Below, in pieces: positions 24,301-38,189 of a stretch of DNA of 64,000 nucleotides. Positions within the stretch are counted from its first letter, which is position 1; each line of letters opens with the position of its first letter. A program made the translations under genes and the position numbers. Below the pieces are notes generated by a model. The model was not told the origin of the DNA, ran no database searches, and saw nothing but the letters and a program-made list of their open reading frames with translations. Source of the stretch: Lycium barbarum (lineage: Eukaryota; Streptophyta; Magnoliopsida; Solanales; Solanaceae); contig NC_083344.1 in NCBI RefSeq assembly GCF_019175385.1, positions 4,502,965 through 4,566,964 of the forward strand, given 5' to 3'.

Positions 24301-25839
24301 TTGAACAGTTTTGGTCCTTTAAGTTTGCGAAAAGTTAACATTTTTAGTCTCCGTCAAATATTTACGGAACTCTGTTTCTGGTTGGTGAGTTGCCATAGAC
24401 TTGAACTAGAGAAATAACAAAAATGGTTCCTTATGTTGAGGGCAGATTCAAAATTGTTCTTTTAAGTATGTACTGAACTGGTTTAGTCCTTTAAGTTGGC
24501 CAAAAGTGAACATTTTGTCTCTGTCAGATATTTACCTAATATTGTGTGTTATATTTGATGGGAACAGTAGGAGAGAAAAAAAAAGGATGAACGGGAAATC
24601 ATCTTTAGAGGTACAATTTTTGTAGTTTCTACTATTTTCAATTTATTTCTGGAGTCTGATGCAACTTTTTGAGATGCAATTTATGTTATATTCTTATGTC
24701 CTTTTAGTGTCTAGTGCAGTTCTTCGTGTTGCATATTTTAGGATTTGATAGGACTTTTTTGGTGTTTATGGTTAAATCATTTTTTCCTACTGTTCCCGTC
24801 AAATCTAAAAGGGTTAACTTTTGGCAAACTTAAAGGACCAAAATTGTTCCGTACATACTTTAGGGAATATATTGAACTTATAAACTTTATGTATGCTAGA
24901 CTCATTATGGCCTATCCTATATGATATCTCAGGGACTTCCTACTAGATTTTGTGAAGACCATCTTCCCAAGTCTACCGTAAATGTTCTGCTAGTGGATGA
25001 GGAAGGTTTAGAGTATGAATCTCTATTTATTGGCAAAAGAACTGGACTAAGTGGAGGATGGAGAGCATTTGCACTAGATCATAAGCTGGATGATGGAGAT
25101 GCTCTAGTATTTGAATTGGTTGAGCCAACAAAATTTAAGGTTTGATTTCAATATGCAACCCTCTTGTCCATGAAATAAACTGATTTTGAATATAGGGTGT
25201 GTTTGGTAGGAAGGAAAATGTTTTTTTGGAAAATATGCGGATTTCTTACTTATTTCCTAGTGGTTTTGTATATAATATAGGCAAGCACTATAGGGTGAGG
25301 ATGTAGGCTATGGTAGTAGGGGTGGGCTATGGGATGAGTTGGAGGATGGGAGGAGACGAGTAACACACTTTAGTGTTATGTTATAGTGCAAATTCAGTAC
25401 ATTTTTAACTTATCTGATTTGTCCTAGTTATTGAGATTACATGGAATATAGTTGAATAAATGTGCAGGCAAACAGCTTCAATTCTTTCTTTGAAGGTGGT
25501 TAATGCCACATAAATTGGGATAGAGGAAGTTTAACACTGGTTAATAATATAGTAGTAGTGGTGGTATTCTTAAGTGATTTGAGGTACTTAATTCAAGTGT
25601 TCTTATTAGTTTTCTATTGGTCATAGGTCTACATAGTTCGAGCATCCCACTGTTCAAGTGGAGCGGATAAATCTAGCGCAGAAAAAGGAGAGAAGGAAGC
25701 TGAAGAAACATCAAAGAGTGTGACAAAGAAAAGAAAGAAAACTAGCAAACAATCAGAAGTTCAAACGACAGCTAAGGAAGAGGTCTCCGTAGTGGCTTCA
25801 GCCACGAGACGCAGTACTAGAAGAAAACAGAACATGTAA
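21325..25839 (+). CDS. B3-domain DNA-binding protein, At5g42700/At3g19184-like
   Basis: Seven coding exons: 21325-21402, 22407-22484, 22578-22673, 23918-23976, 24052-24211, 24933-25139 and 25627-25839. All are GT-AG and together encode 296 residues. A basic segment with RRSTRARNPAPSYRDE (residues 69-84) precedes the B3 fold, which runs from about NPYFIKSMVRSHV (near residue 140) through GLPTRFCEDHLPK, GGWRAFALDHKLDDGDALVF and KVYIVRA (near 232). The C-terminal tail is Lys/Ser/Thr-rich (KKRKKTSKQ) and likely nuclear-targeting. The family is made of nuclear proteins that bind DNA through B3; target genes are unknown to me. The ATG at 21325 follows a leader intron acceptor (TTTTCCAG) at 21294, so the transcript probably starts further upstream. 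Introns hold several MITEs. Confidence 0.88.
22024..22301. mobile_element. MITE with GGGGTCGTTTGGTTGCTGGTTAG ends in B3 gene intron 1
   Basis: Inverted ends of more than 20 bp read GGGGTCGTTTGGTTGCTGG and CCAGCAACCAAACAACCCC, flanked by TTA and TAC. This is a non-autonomous DNA element, superfamily uncertain. Confidence 0.8.
22733..22986. mobile_element. MITE with GGCGTTTGGTCATAG ends in B3 gene intron 3
   Basis: It is a relative of the element at 16969; the ends GGCGTTTGGTCATAGA and TCATGGCCAAACAGGTC are inverted. Confidence 0.7.
23167..23658. mobile_element. Complete foldback element in B3 gene intron 3
   Basis: Long inverted arms match with mismatches: AAGGCTTAAT, ACAACCCCTTAAACTTGCCA, TTCCAATTGAGCACCT and ATTAGACACTTCCG on the left are mirrored by the reverse complements on the right (CGGAAGTGTCTAAT, AGGTGCTCAATTGGAA, GGGGTTGTTAATATATTC). 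The right arm also occurs alone at 17777-18064. Confidence 0.75.
24241..24912. mobile_element. Foldback element in B3 gene intron 5, with tandem duplication
   Basis: The left arm (CCAAAATGGTCCCTTATG, TTTTGGTCCTTTAAGTTTGC) is mirrored by the right arm (GCAAACTTAAAGGACCAAAA) near 24820. A 173-bp unit that includes the end of exon 5 and its donor is repeated at 24374-24540. Confidence 0.6.
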
Positions 25840-25999
25840 AGAAGCATTACTTTGTAGGCATGTCAAAAATTAAACCTTCACTGTGGTAAGCATATTCACT
25901 GAGAAGAATTGCAAGACATGTTTAAATTATTGGCAGTAAATCTCATTTGCCAAATCTAATTAGGCAACTGCCTTGGAAACTCTTGATAGTGAAAGAAAT

Positions 26000-27540
26000 A
26001 CAACTGCAGCTCTTTTGCAGAATTTTTGCTATCTTTGTCAAGCTAGTAAAAATGAGTCACTACTGCCTCACTATTTATACTGTCGATGAGGTGATGTTTG
26101 GGCCTGTTTGCGGCTTGCGCACACCTCAATTATTCAATCGATACCTGTCACTTTACACCAGTATTGGTATCGAGTGAATCTGTCACATCAAGGCTTACGC
26201 AATTGAACACCACTTCATGTTGGTCTAACCAAGGACCTAACATATTGCAATATTAATGTTCTATAACGCTCCATAAATACTCTAAAGGGTAAGACGACAA
26301 TAAATAATGATGAAATAGTCAAATACTCCTAATTAAATAGTGGCATTGGGACGATGACAAGACTATGTTATACATCATGGTTATTTCGTATCCCCGCTGT
26401 CTTAAACCATTTGACAAATTATGTAATGCATCACTGCTTTAGTAATGCCAATAGGTACTCCCTCTATCTATCCCAATTTATGTGACACACTATCAAACTA
26501 TGCCACGTAAATTGAGACACAAATAATACAATATGGTAGGTGGTTGTACTCTTTTCAAGTAATAAAAGATCGAGACAACTTCATATTTTGTTCTCAACAC
26601 TCTTTGATGGTTTTCCTTGTGTCGAGATGTAAAAAAAATAAAAAAATACAACATGGTAGGTTGGTTATATACTCTTATTCATGTTCCTTCTTCGAACTCT
26701 TTGATTAGTATGACCCAAACTGGGATATAAATACACTAGACAAGAAGCTCAATAGCATACTATTGCTTCCTCATGATCAGTGACAATCCAACAGAAACCA
26801 ACAATGTCCAACAGAGGGATTATTGTATGCTGCATATTATTAGTTCATCAAAACCAAAGTAGGAGAAATTAAGATGCAGCTCAAGATAAGAAATGAAGTT
26901 AAACGCCAAGGACAGAATAGATGTAAAACAACACTCATCATCCAAATAAAAGCCAATCATTATCATTGAGTCCCAGACAATTAACTTATCTCTGAATTAT
27001 AGTCTATTTTTCTTTTGAATTGGAGAATAACTAGTCAAGTCAATTGTTGGATCACGAGGTTTAGGTGGGACTTATTTTTGCCTTTTTGCATTTGGGAAAT
27101 CTGCATTGTTTTGAGACATTATTAGTGAAATGCGCTTTGTGTATGACCCTAGCAGGAAGCTCAAATGCACAAGACAAAAGTAGGAGAAATTGAGATGCAG
27201 CTCACACCAATCAGAGAGCTATAAACCTATTGGATTTTATTAACCAAAGAGATTCGGCTATGCGCAATAGTTAGCTCAGCACCAACCAAGAATCCCCAAG
27301 GAATTCGAATAATTCTTGTTATACATTTGTTCCAACCCAGAAACAAAGTTAAACGCCAAGGTCAGAATATATGTAAAACAAAACTCATCCAAATAAAAGC
27401 CAATAATTATCTTTTGAAAAGGTAAATATTTGTTCAAAGCAGAGCAACAACTTAAGTAATAGATGGTTCACAACTGGATAGATGTTCAGGACACAAAATT
27501 TCATTCAGCGAAAGTAGAAAACTAAAGGCTCAGATTGGTA
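26000..27540. other. Intergenic DNA, with RPL10 3'-flank duplications
   Basis: No gene is seen. A Stowaway-like fragment lies at about 26458-26720. Segment 26859-26960 is a diverged repeat of 27180-27412, and 26967-27540 corresponds to 46362-46890 downstream of RPL10 copy B. Confidence 0.6.
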
Positions 27541-27545
27541 ATTCT

Positions 27546-30099
<2,554 letters not shown>

Positions 30100-30334
30100 G
30101 GCTAATTTTCTTCTGGGATTGTTATGCGGCTTGAGAAGGACGAAATTTATGAGGAAACCCTAGCGTAACGTTGTTTATGTAGGGGTTTGTTAATGGGTGA
30201 ATGAATTGATTGGGCCCTAATGGGCTTACGTCTCGGCATGCGTCAGTAATAGGTCGGTGGGCCGATAGATTCAAACTTAAAGGTTGACCCATTTGTCCCA
30301 CACGGTGATACTCTTTTATTTTGTTTTTCACTTT
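30100..30334 (-). promoter_or_regulatory. RPL10-A promoter with site II and telo-box motifs
   Basis: An AAACCCTA telo-box lies at 30155-30162, and TGGGCY site II motifs lie at 30211, 30221 and 30258 (+ strand). Their combination is characteristic of plant ribosomal protein promoters and fits transcription leftward from here. The segment 30187-30334 is repeated at 30995-31148. Confidence 0.65.
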
Positions 30335-30669
30335 TAGCCTGTTTGGCTAAGCTTATTTTTCCCCCAAAGTATAAGTGTTTATTTATAAAAAAGTGAGGTA
30401 TTTAACCAAGATTTTAGGAGAAAATAAGTGTTTTTGGGGAGTAGCAGAAACAGTTTTTTAGAAGCTAAAAAAAATAGCTTTTGCCCAAAAGTACTTTTTT
30501 GAAAAGTACTTTTGAGAAAAATACATATAGAAGCACTTTTTAAAAACTTGGTCAAACACTAATTACTGCTCAAAAGTACTTTTTAAATTAATTGGCCAAA
30601 CACAAACTGTTTTTAGCAAAAAGTACTTTTTAAAATAAGTTATTTTTAGAAGCTTGGTCAAACAGGCTA
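30335..30669. mobile_element. MITE with TAGCCTGTTTGGC ends, insertion proven by an empty copy
   Basis: The ends TAGCCTGTTTGGCTAAGCTT and AAGCTTGGTCAAACAGGCTA are inverted, and the flanks are TTT. The duplicated segment at 31138-31160 reads CACTTTATTTGGC with no element, exactly the expected empty site. Confidence 0.88.
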
Positions 30670-30676
30670 TTTATTT

Positions 30677-30980
30677 GGCTCCCGTTTGGTCATAGATTTT
30701 AAAATTGAAACTTGAAGTTCGCGTTTGAACATAGAAATAAAAAAAAAAATCACTTTTTTTTAAATTTTGGAATTGAAGTTGGAGTTGGAGTAGTGTTTAG
30801 TCATAGTTTTTTAAATTGTATTTTTTTTTTTTTTGAAATGTACTTGTTTTAGTTGTGAAAAACTTTATTTTTTCAAATTTCAAGTTGTATTTGGAATATT
30901 CATGGTCAAACACTAATTTAAAAAAAAAAGTGAAAAAAAAAATCAAAAAAAGTGAATAATTTTTATGACCAAACGGGTCC
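30677..30980. mobile_element. MITE with CCCGTTTGGTCATAG ends, first tandem copy
   Basis: The left end GGCTCCCGTTTGGTCATAG and right end TATGACCAAACGGGTCC are inverted. It belongs to the family at 16969 and 22733. Confidence 0.7.
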
Positions 30981-30994
30981 GAAATATTTAAGAG

Positions 30995-31148
30995 GAGGAG
31001 TTGTTAACAGGTGAATGAATTGATTGGGCCTAATGGGCTTACGTCTCGGCATGCGTCAGTAATAGGTCGGTGGGCTTATAGATTCAAACTTAAAGCTTAA
31101 CCCATTCGTCCCACACGGTGATACTATTTTTTTGTTTTTCACTTTATT
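30995..31148. repeat. Second copy of the RPL10-A promoter segment
   Basis: It repeats 30187-30340 closely, including TGGGCCTAATGGGCTTACG and CGGCATGCGTCAGTAATAGG. A third, more diverged copy lies at 33150-33280. Confidence 0.85.
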
Positions 31149-31149
31149 T

Positions 31150-31499
31150 GGCTCCCGTTTGGTCATAGATTTTGAAGTTAAAATTTAAAAATTTGAGTTT
31201 TTAAAACTTGAAGTTGTATTTGGACATGCATTTTACTTGGAAGTTTTGTGAGTAAGTGAATCAATTTTTGGAACTTGAAAGTATTTTGAAACGCTAGCTT
31301 GGAATATTGAAGTTGGAGTTGTGGTTGGTTATAACTTTGCAAGAATATGTTGTTTGAATTTACTGAAAGTGAAAACATGGTTTGCGATTTTTCCAAATTC
31401 TAATTTGTATTTGAAATTTTCATAGTCAAACATTGAATTTTAAATAAAGTGAAAAAAAATCCGGAAAAAAAGTGAAAAAATCTCATGGTCAAATGGGTT
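31150..31499. mobile_element. MITE with CCCGTTTGGTCATAG ends, second tandem copy
   Basis: It starts with the same GGCTCCCGTTTGGTCATAG as the first copy and ends TCATGGTCAAATGGGTTA. Confidence 0.65.
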
Positions 31500-33145
31500 A
31501 GATTAAGATGTCAAAATTTGAATACATATTTGAATATTAAGATATGAATACTAAATAATTAACATCATTTGTTCTTATCACGTATAAAATTTGCTATATT
31601 ACGTGAAAATAAATATAAAATTCAATAAAATACTACTAGCTTAACTTTTTCTGTAGGAGTTGTTAACGAAAAAATTGAACTTTTGTCCTTCAGATGGACT
31701 AGTCTTTAATATTTGCCTTTCAAAATCGAACTTATGCCTAACATGACATAATTTGTAAAATATTATGATAGAAAAATATAAATTTATGCCCCGCGAAGAG
31801 ATTACTTATTTGATTTGCGGGGCAAAAGTTAAATATCAACACATTTTTTACTTTACTGTACAGCTTGGGTCAATGTGAATTGACGGAAAAGCCCTCATTC
31901 TCAATGATATTTTCCATATTACCTGTGGGCCCTATTTTCTTTTCCATTCAGTGGACCCCATCTCTTTTTTTGACATGCCTATTTATTTTGCTTTCTTCCG
32001 TCATTAGTGAGCATTTGTTTTATCTTTGACTATAACTAATTTTAATCTTTAATATTATACTAAAATTACTCAATGATATTTTCCATATTACCTGTAGGTC
32101 CTATTTTCTTTTCCATGCAGTGGACCTCTTTTTTTTTACATGACATTTCATTTTGCTTTCTTCCGTCACTAATGAGCATTTGTTTTATCTTAGACTATAA
32201 CTAACTCTAATATTTAATATTATACTAAAAATACTTATATTAATTTTAAAGTTTCACAGAAACTGATACATTAATTTTTTTATTAAAATTGTGATACTGA
32301 AATTATAAATTAAAGGATAGAATGATTATTTTGTACTGCATCTATCCCATTATATATGGCACAATTGCCATAAGAAGATTTTAACAAGAATTTCATTGTG
32401 AATTGTAAATTTATTTTATTAATTTTCATCAGAAAAATCATGGAATTTTAAGTTTGGTATTCAAAATAAAAATTAAATGGCTTGACCCAACAAGGCGATA
32501 GTACTTTTATAACTTAATGTTGAATTGAATTATTTGTTGCACAAATTTATTCATCGTTTAGTCTTAACATCATTTATTAATAATTAATATCTAGATATTT
32601 TATTATTTTGTAAATATTTCTAACAGCATAAATTTTTAATTTCATCCTTATTTTACAAATCCTTTAAATATTATGTTACGCTTATAATCATGAAAAGATA
32701 CCTTTAAAAAGAATTATAGCCACCGTGTTGCACCCGGTGCAGAAAGATTATTTTTATATTAGCCATGAGTAATTGTCATTAGAAAATTTGAAAAATTGAG
32801 ACAGTTTATTATTTAAAATAAGATCGAAAAGAAATATTAACCAAAAAAACTTTAAAAAAAGGTTGATTATGCTCGTAATTGTACCAACTGTAGCCGAGAA
32901 ATGACAGGATTAAGTTACTTTATTACTTCTAACTATTTTCGAATTATGCTTAGGGTCAGTAAATATTGATCATATTATAGTACATGAACCATTCTAAACA
33001 TTTTCATGTTCTACTTAAATTTTTCTTAGGTAGGCCAAAAAAGATTAGTTGAAAATTTTAAATAGCGTATAGCAGAATAATACAATTTTGTTCATGTTGG
33101 GCCCGGGCTATCGTCACTAGTTAGGACATAAGTGCCAATGACCCC
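31500..33145. other. AT-rich intergenic DNA with a 159-bp tandem duplication
   Basis: No gene is seen. Units 31911-32069 and 32070-32235 are two copies of one segment (TCAATGATATTTTCCATATT, then GAGCATTTGTTTTATCTT). A TTGCGGGGCAAAAGTTAAAT segment near 31815 resembles the foldback family at 51.9 kb. Confidence 0.6.
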
Positions 33146-33149
33146 TTTT

Positions 33150-33440
33150 TAACAGGTGAATGCACTTGTTGGTCCTTATGGGCTATGTCTGGGCATGCGC
33201 CAGTAAAAGGTCGGTGGGCCGATATATGCTTACTGGTAGTGTATTCAAACTTAAAGCTTGACCCATCACCCTCACATGATTTTTTTTGGGAAAAGCATCA
33301 AATATATCAAATACTTTATTTTATTAGCCAACTTTATCCTCCATTAGTGATTGTGAACAAAAACACCCTTGCCGTTAGTGACAGTGAACAAAAATACCCC
33401 TGCCATTAGTGACAGTGAACAAAAATATCCCTGTCGTCTG
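33150..33440. repeat. Third RPL10-promoter-like copy plus short tandem repeat
   Basis: 33150-33280 has AACAGGTGAATG, GGGCATGCGCCAGTAAAAGG and CTTAAAGCTTGACCCAT in the same order as 30.2 kb. At 33350-33430 the unit GTTAGTGACAGTGAACAAAA occurs about three times. Confidence 0.65.
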
Positions 33441-33601
33441 CAAATTTTACACCTATACCCTTAATTGGATGGAAAATCCCATATCCCAAAAAATTACCTG
33501 ATTTCAATTAAAATTACCTAACCTGCCTCTTTTAACCGACTCGCGACCCCTAAGACTTCTCCGACCAACATCTTCTCTCCATCAATGTTGCTTGCTCCAT
33601 A

Positions 33602-34713
33602 AAAAAGAAGAAAAAGGAAAGAAAGCTGTGGCGGATGAGACTGAAGTAGAGGTTGACAAGGAGAAGAGTGTGTCTGGCTGAGGTTGACAAGGAGAAAAGT
33701 GTGTCTGGCTCTTCTAAGAAAAGAAAACGCAGTGAGAGTGAGGAACCTGGTTCCTCCAAGAAGAGGCAAAAGACTAAGGAGCTGGAATTGTAGAGACAAG
33801 GAAATTTGAAAAAGCAAAAGGTGCTACTGGGCAAAGTGTTTGTCTCTGAAATTGCTGAAAAACATGGAATGAAGAAGCTGCTGGAGATTGTTGAGTTTCA
33901 GAAGTGGGAGCATCTGTTTGGCTTCCCTGCTTCTAGTGTCTTTAAAGATGAGGTGGCAGAGTTCTATGCTTCCTTAATGTACACTGATGACTCCACCTTG
34001 GTCATGACAGTAAATGAGTTAAGAGTTCGAGATGGACGAAGCAAAGTTGGGTGAAATTTTTGGTGTCCCAACTGATGGACTGAAAACAATTGAAGGGAAG
34101 AAATTATAAGCTTTCAAAGATATGATTTTCAAAAGGGGAGTATCTGCGACTGGTGAGAGGCTTTATAAGAAACATCTTAAGCCTGAATATCAGCTCATTT
34201 TTGAGCTTGTCAACAAAGCGCTGCTTCCAAGGTCTGAAAGGAGATGTATTGCCTCTGTTGTGGACCTAGTCCTTCTCGAAGCTCTAGCAACTTTTCAATC
34301 TATCAGTCTGGCTGCTCTAATGATTGAGCATATGATCAAAGTGGTTATTCTAGAGAGGTCAAGCACAGTCTCCCATATGGCTTTTTCTTGACTAAGGTCT
34401 TTGAGCACTCCCATGTTAAGACTGGAAAGACCATTATGGGGACTAGAAAGCACATGTTCACCATGGGGACTTTAGAGGAATGTGAGTACTGAGAATGCCA
34501 TCCTGAAAGCAAAGCTGGCTGCAAAGGAACGGGAACCTGGTCCCAGTAATGAAATGGCAACTGCTAATGCTGCGTTAAGGGCTGAAAATGCTGAGTTGAG
34601 GCAAAAGCTTGATGTGCTCCGTAACCACATGGTCCAAGTTAGACGGCTGCCAGTAAGAGATGTGACAAAATCCTCAAGGCTTTCGCTCCTTAGTTCCTTC
34701 CCAGCTTGTCCTT
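33602..34713 (+). pseudogene. Broken plant transposon-type protein (putative plant transposon protein domain)
   Basis: Fragments in shifting frames read EVDKEKSVSG (twice), then KWEHLFGFPASSVFKDEVAE, then GERLYKKHLKPEYQLIF and LLPRSERRCIASVVDLVLLE, and finally a coiled-coil piece (ENAELRQKLDVLRNHMV). The order resembles proteins annotated as putative plant transposon protein in solanaceous genomes. A 31-bp tandem duplication at about 33651-33712 breaks the frame, with further stops near 33791, 34053, 34107 and 34390. The lower-strand Ser/Leu-rich frames are shadows. Confidence 0.65.
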
Positions 34714-36090
34714 AGTCTCCATGTCCCTTTACCCCATTCCTCCCCTGTTACACTCCTGTTTTGTTCACTTCTATCCTTTTGATGACATTAGTACTTTTGA
34801 CGTTTTAATTATCATAATTTATACTGTTTTGACTGCTATGTCTTGGCTATCATCATGTTTACTATATTTCATGGGCAATTAATCTGGTTTATGCAATGCT
34901 TTCTATCTATTGTTCTTGTTTTTGCTCATGATGTGTTGTCCCAGTGGCCATGAGTTAATGTCACCGAATTTCTTTGTGTTTGTGCCGCTTTTATAACTCT
35001 TTTCAATGATGCCAAAAGGGGAAAGTTTTTCTAGGGGGTAAGTTGATATGCTGATGCTGAAAGTTCAAGGGGTAAATTTCAAATAAAATGGATGCTAACA
35101 TGTTGTTTAAGTCTAATCCGCAGGGGAATAAGTGGGGAACTTGGTTCTCAGGGGGAATTTCATTTATGGGTTCGTCATCATCAAAAAGGAAAAATTTTAT
35201 AAGTTATGTCATTTTGTGTTTTGATGATTTTACAAACACTTGAGGAACTAGGTACTCGATCAGGTCCCCTGAGTGTCGTACATTCAACGCGCTATAACTG
35301 TAAAGCTGCGGTACTGTTACTGTGCCGACTGGCAGAACTGTAGCAGCACAACTGCAGTTTGCTAGAGGTCAAACCTACAGCTAAAGGCCAATATCAAAAA
35401 AAGATGAAATGTCTCTATCCATGGTCACATGCTTCTCACATGCTTCCCTATATATATATACAACATGTTACAATGCTTAACCTAACACTTGCAAAACAGA
35501 AAATCACATTCTCACAAATGTAGCCGCCACTGCTCGTTTTGTGCTATCAAGAACAAAGCTTCACCAAACTCAAAGACCAGATCCCGACAACTGAAGATGT
35601 CTTAGGTCCTAGGTTTGTTAAGTCTTTATCATTTTGCTTTTTATTTGTAATCCTACTCTACTTTGGAGAAGTGTCATATAGGAAGGTTTCAACCTTTGTT
35701 ATTTTTGTTTCTTGGCTATAGTTAGTCAAGGTGTGTTGAGTGTTTCACTAGAGTTAGTCAAGGTTGGGTTGGTTGCTTGGTTAGAGTTAGTCAAGGGTTG
35801 TAGCTTACAATAGAGTTATTGTAAGGGGTGAGGAATTAAGAGGTTAATTCCTAGGTTGCAAAAGGTTTTAATCTTTAAGTTGCTCAGTTAGTGAAGTTGA
35901 AATCCCACTCCGATAGGTCGTGATTTTAATCCCTTGAGCAAAGAGTTTTTCACGTAAATATATTTTCTTATTTACTTTTTGTTTGTGTACTTGAGGGAAC
36001 AGATAGAGAACCTGGTTCTCTATACTGTTTGGTGGTCGCTTAGTTTCTATCAAATATGAAACGGACAAGCTACAATAAGAAACAGGCAAA
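34714..36090 (+). repeat. Retroelement-like 3' region
   Basis: Words such as CATCATCAAAAAGGAAAAAT, TTTTGTGTTTTGATGATTTT, AGGTACTCGATCAGGTCCC and ATAGGTCGTGATTTTAATCC followed by CTTGAGCAAAGAGTTTTTCA are ones I associate with 3' ends of solanaceous retroelements. No LTR pair or intact frame is visible, so the class is uncertain. Confidence 0.4.
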
Positions 36091-37140
36091 TATATTTTGA
36101 TGTATCTTATGTGTTACATGTCAATGGTTGTGTTTAGTTAGCACCGCTAATTTTTAAAATACTTAATGATCATGTTGTGTGATAAAAATCCAATGTCCTC
36201 TTATGTTTGCTTGTCAAGTTAATATACATGTACTATTCAAAGAGTCTCTAAGTTATAAACCCTGCATTGTGGTCCAAAACCAACTTCTTTTACTGTTAGT
36301 TTGCTCAAATATTGTTCGTTTTGCCATCCCTGGTAAACCGAGTCCATAGTTTTCGTTGTACAAACATTTGAGGACATCAATTTTGCCTCAATCCTAAATA
36401 GTTGAGATCAGATATATGAATCCTTAAGATACAAATGATTCAATATTATGTTTAAATATTTATTTGCTAAACCAACCAGAGTTGCTTGTATTGTCCCCTT
36501 TCAAAGCCCATGTTGGGTTCCTTAGCAAATTAGGCCCCACAAAATTTAGGGAGTGAGATATTTGGTCCTCTAAATATCATTTGAAACTACAAAAACAAAG
36601 ATTTGGATTAATTAAGACTTCTATATGCAAACGTTTAAGAAATAAAAAAAGGAAAATTTTGAAATTTGTGGTCTAAAACAAACCTTAGACATTTGTGTGG
36701 CTATAAATCATTTAGTTAACGGTAAAAGGGGTATTTAAACTAATTTATTTCTAATTATAGAAATGTGACATTCTTTTTAGACAGGGTATAAAGGAAAATG
36801 TGTCTCGTAAATTGGGACAAATGGATAAGTTACATCTTTGAACATTTATCGAAGCATAATAGCATATTTGTTTTGGCCTAATTAAGAATCTATTATTTGT
36901 ATTCAAGATGAAAAAAGAAATATTAGAAAGGTTGCGGTCACATAAGTGCATCAAACGATAACATTTCTCCGTTTTAATATATTTTATATTTATTCAAATA
37001 CTATAACTAAACTGTTAAAATATTCCACATCGGTAGTTTAAGGAAGGGAAAAGTACATGGTGTGACCATAAGGGATAAAAAAAGACCCAAAAGGCCCCAT
37101 TTTGAACAAATGTCCCAAGTTGCTGGCCCAAAAAAAAACC
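36091..37140. other. Intergenic DNA with a Stowaway-like remnant
   Basis: The segment 36640-36835 matches the interior of the MITE at 20150 (ACATTTGTGTGGCTATAAAT, CATTCTTTTTAGACAGGGTA). Nothing else is recognisable. Confidence 0.45.
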
Positions 37141-37149
37141 AGATCATAC

Positions 37150-38187
37150 TTTTTGTGGCGACTTTTAAAATCGCCACTAAAAGTTTGCTGCAAACTTCAG
37201 TTTATTTTTCTATCTTCTACTAGGGATTAAAAAAGAAGAACTAAATAAATAAACTAAAGTAACCATCATCGAAAACTTAACAAACTAAAATATATCAACT
37301 ACAAACTAATAAATTTGTAAGTATACATAAATTATACATTTATTAAACATAAATTATACGTTAATTATACATTTATTATACATAAATTATATGTTGATTA
37401 TACATTTATTATACATAAATTATACTTTGATTATACATTTATTATACACATATTATACAATAATGATACAATTTCTATACGTATGATATATTTTCTATAC
37501 ATATACAGTAGTGATACATATTCTATACAACAATGGTATTGTTTCTATACATATTGTATGATATATTTTTTATACGTATGATACACTCTATACGAGAATA
37601 ATACAGTTTATATGCACTTTCTATACAAGAATGATACAGTTTATATTCATATGCTGGAATTATAAATACACTTTCTATACAAGAATGATACAGTTTATAT
37701 TCATATGCTGGAATTATAAATACACTTTCTATACAAGAATGATACAGTTTATATAGTGTATATGTATGATACATTGTCTAGACATATGATAACTTTCTAT
37801 ACAAGGATGATACAGTTTATACATAAACTATACAACAATGATACATTTTCTATACTTATGTATGGAATATGTATAGTATGTGAATCATTAGTGTATAATC
37901 AATGTATAACTAATGTATAATATATGTATGATTAGTGAGTATACATTGATGATACATTTATTATACACAAATTACACAACACTGATACAAACCTATGATA
38001 CATTTTCTATAGATATACCGTAGGGATACATATTCTAAACAACAATGATACTTTTTTATATGTATGATATATCTTTTATCTTTAGTGGCAATAGTCCTTT
38101 TTTTTCGCAACGAACTTTTAGTGACGACTTTTTGTGCTGACTTACTTTTAGTGGTCACTAAAATCGCCACAAAAGGTCTTTTTTTGT
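37150..38187. mobile_element. Non-autonomous DNA element with an internal AT-rich tandem array
   Basis: The left end (CTTTTTGTGGCGACTTTT, then CGCCACTAAAAGT) is mirrored at the right (ACTTTTAGTGGTCACTAAAA, then TCGCCACAAAAGGTC). Between them, 37320-38080 is an array of ATTATACATTTATTATACAT and TGATACATTTTCTATACA words. It includes about two and a half copies of a 63-bp unit at 37614-37755 that makes a repetitive spurious frame. Confidence 0.6.
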
Positions 38188-38189
38188 AG

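Noticed and set aside
37523..37774. Repetitive open frame (LYHSCIES units)
   Set aside because: Product of the 63-bp tandem repeat inside a TIR element, without coding signals.
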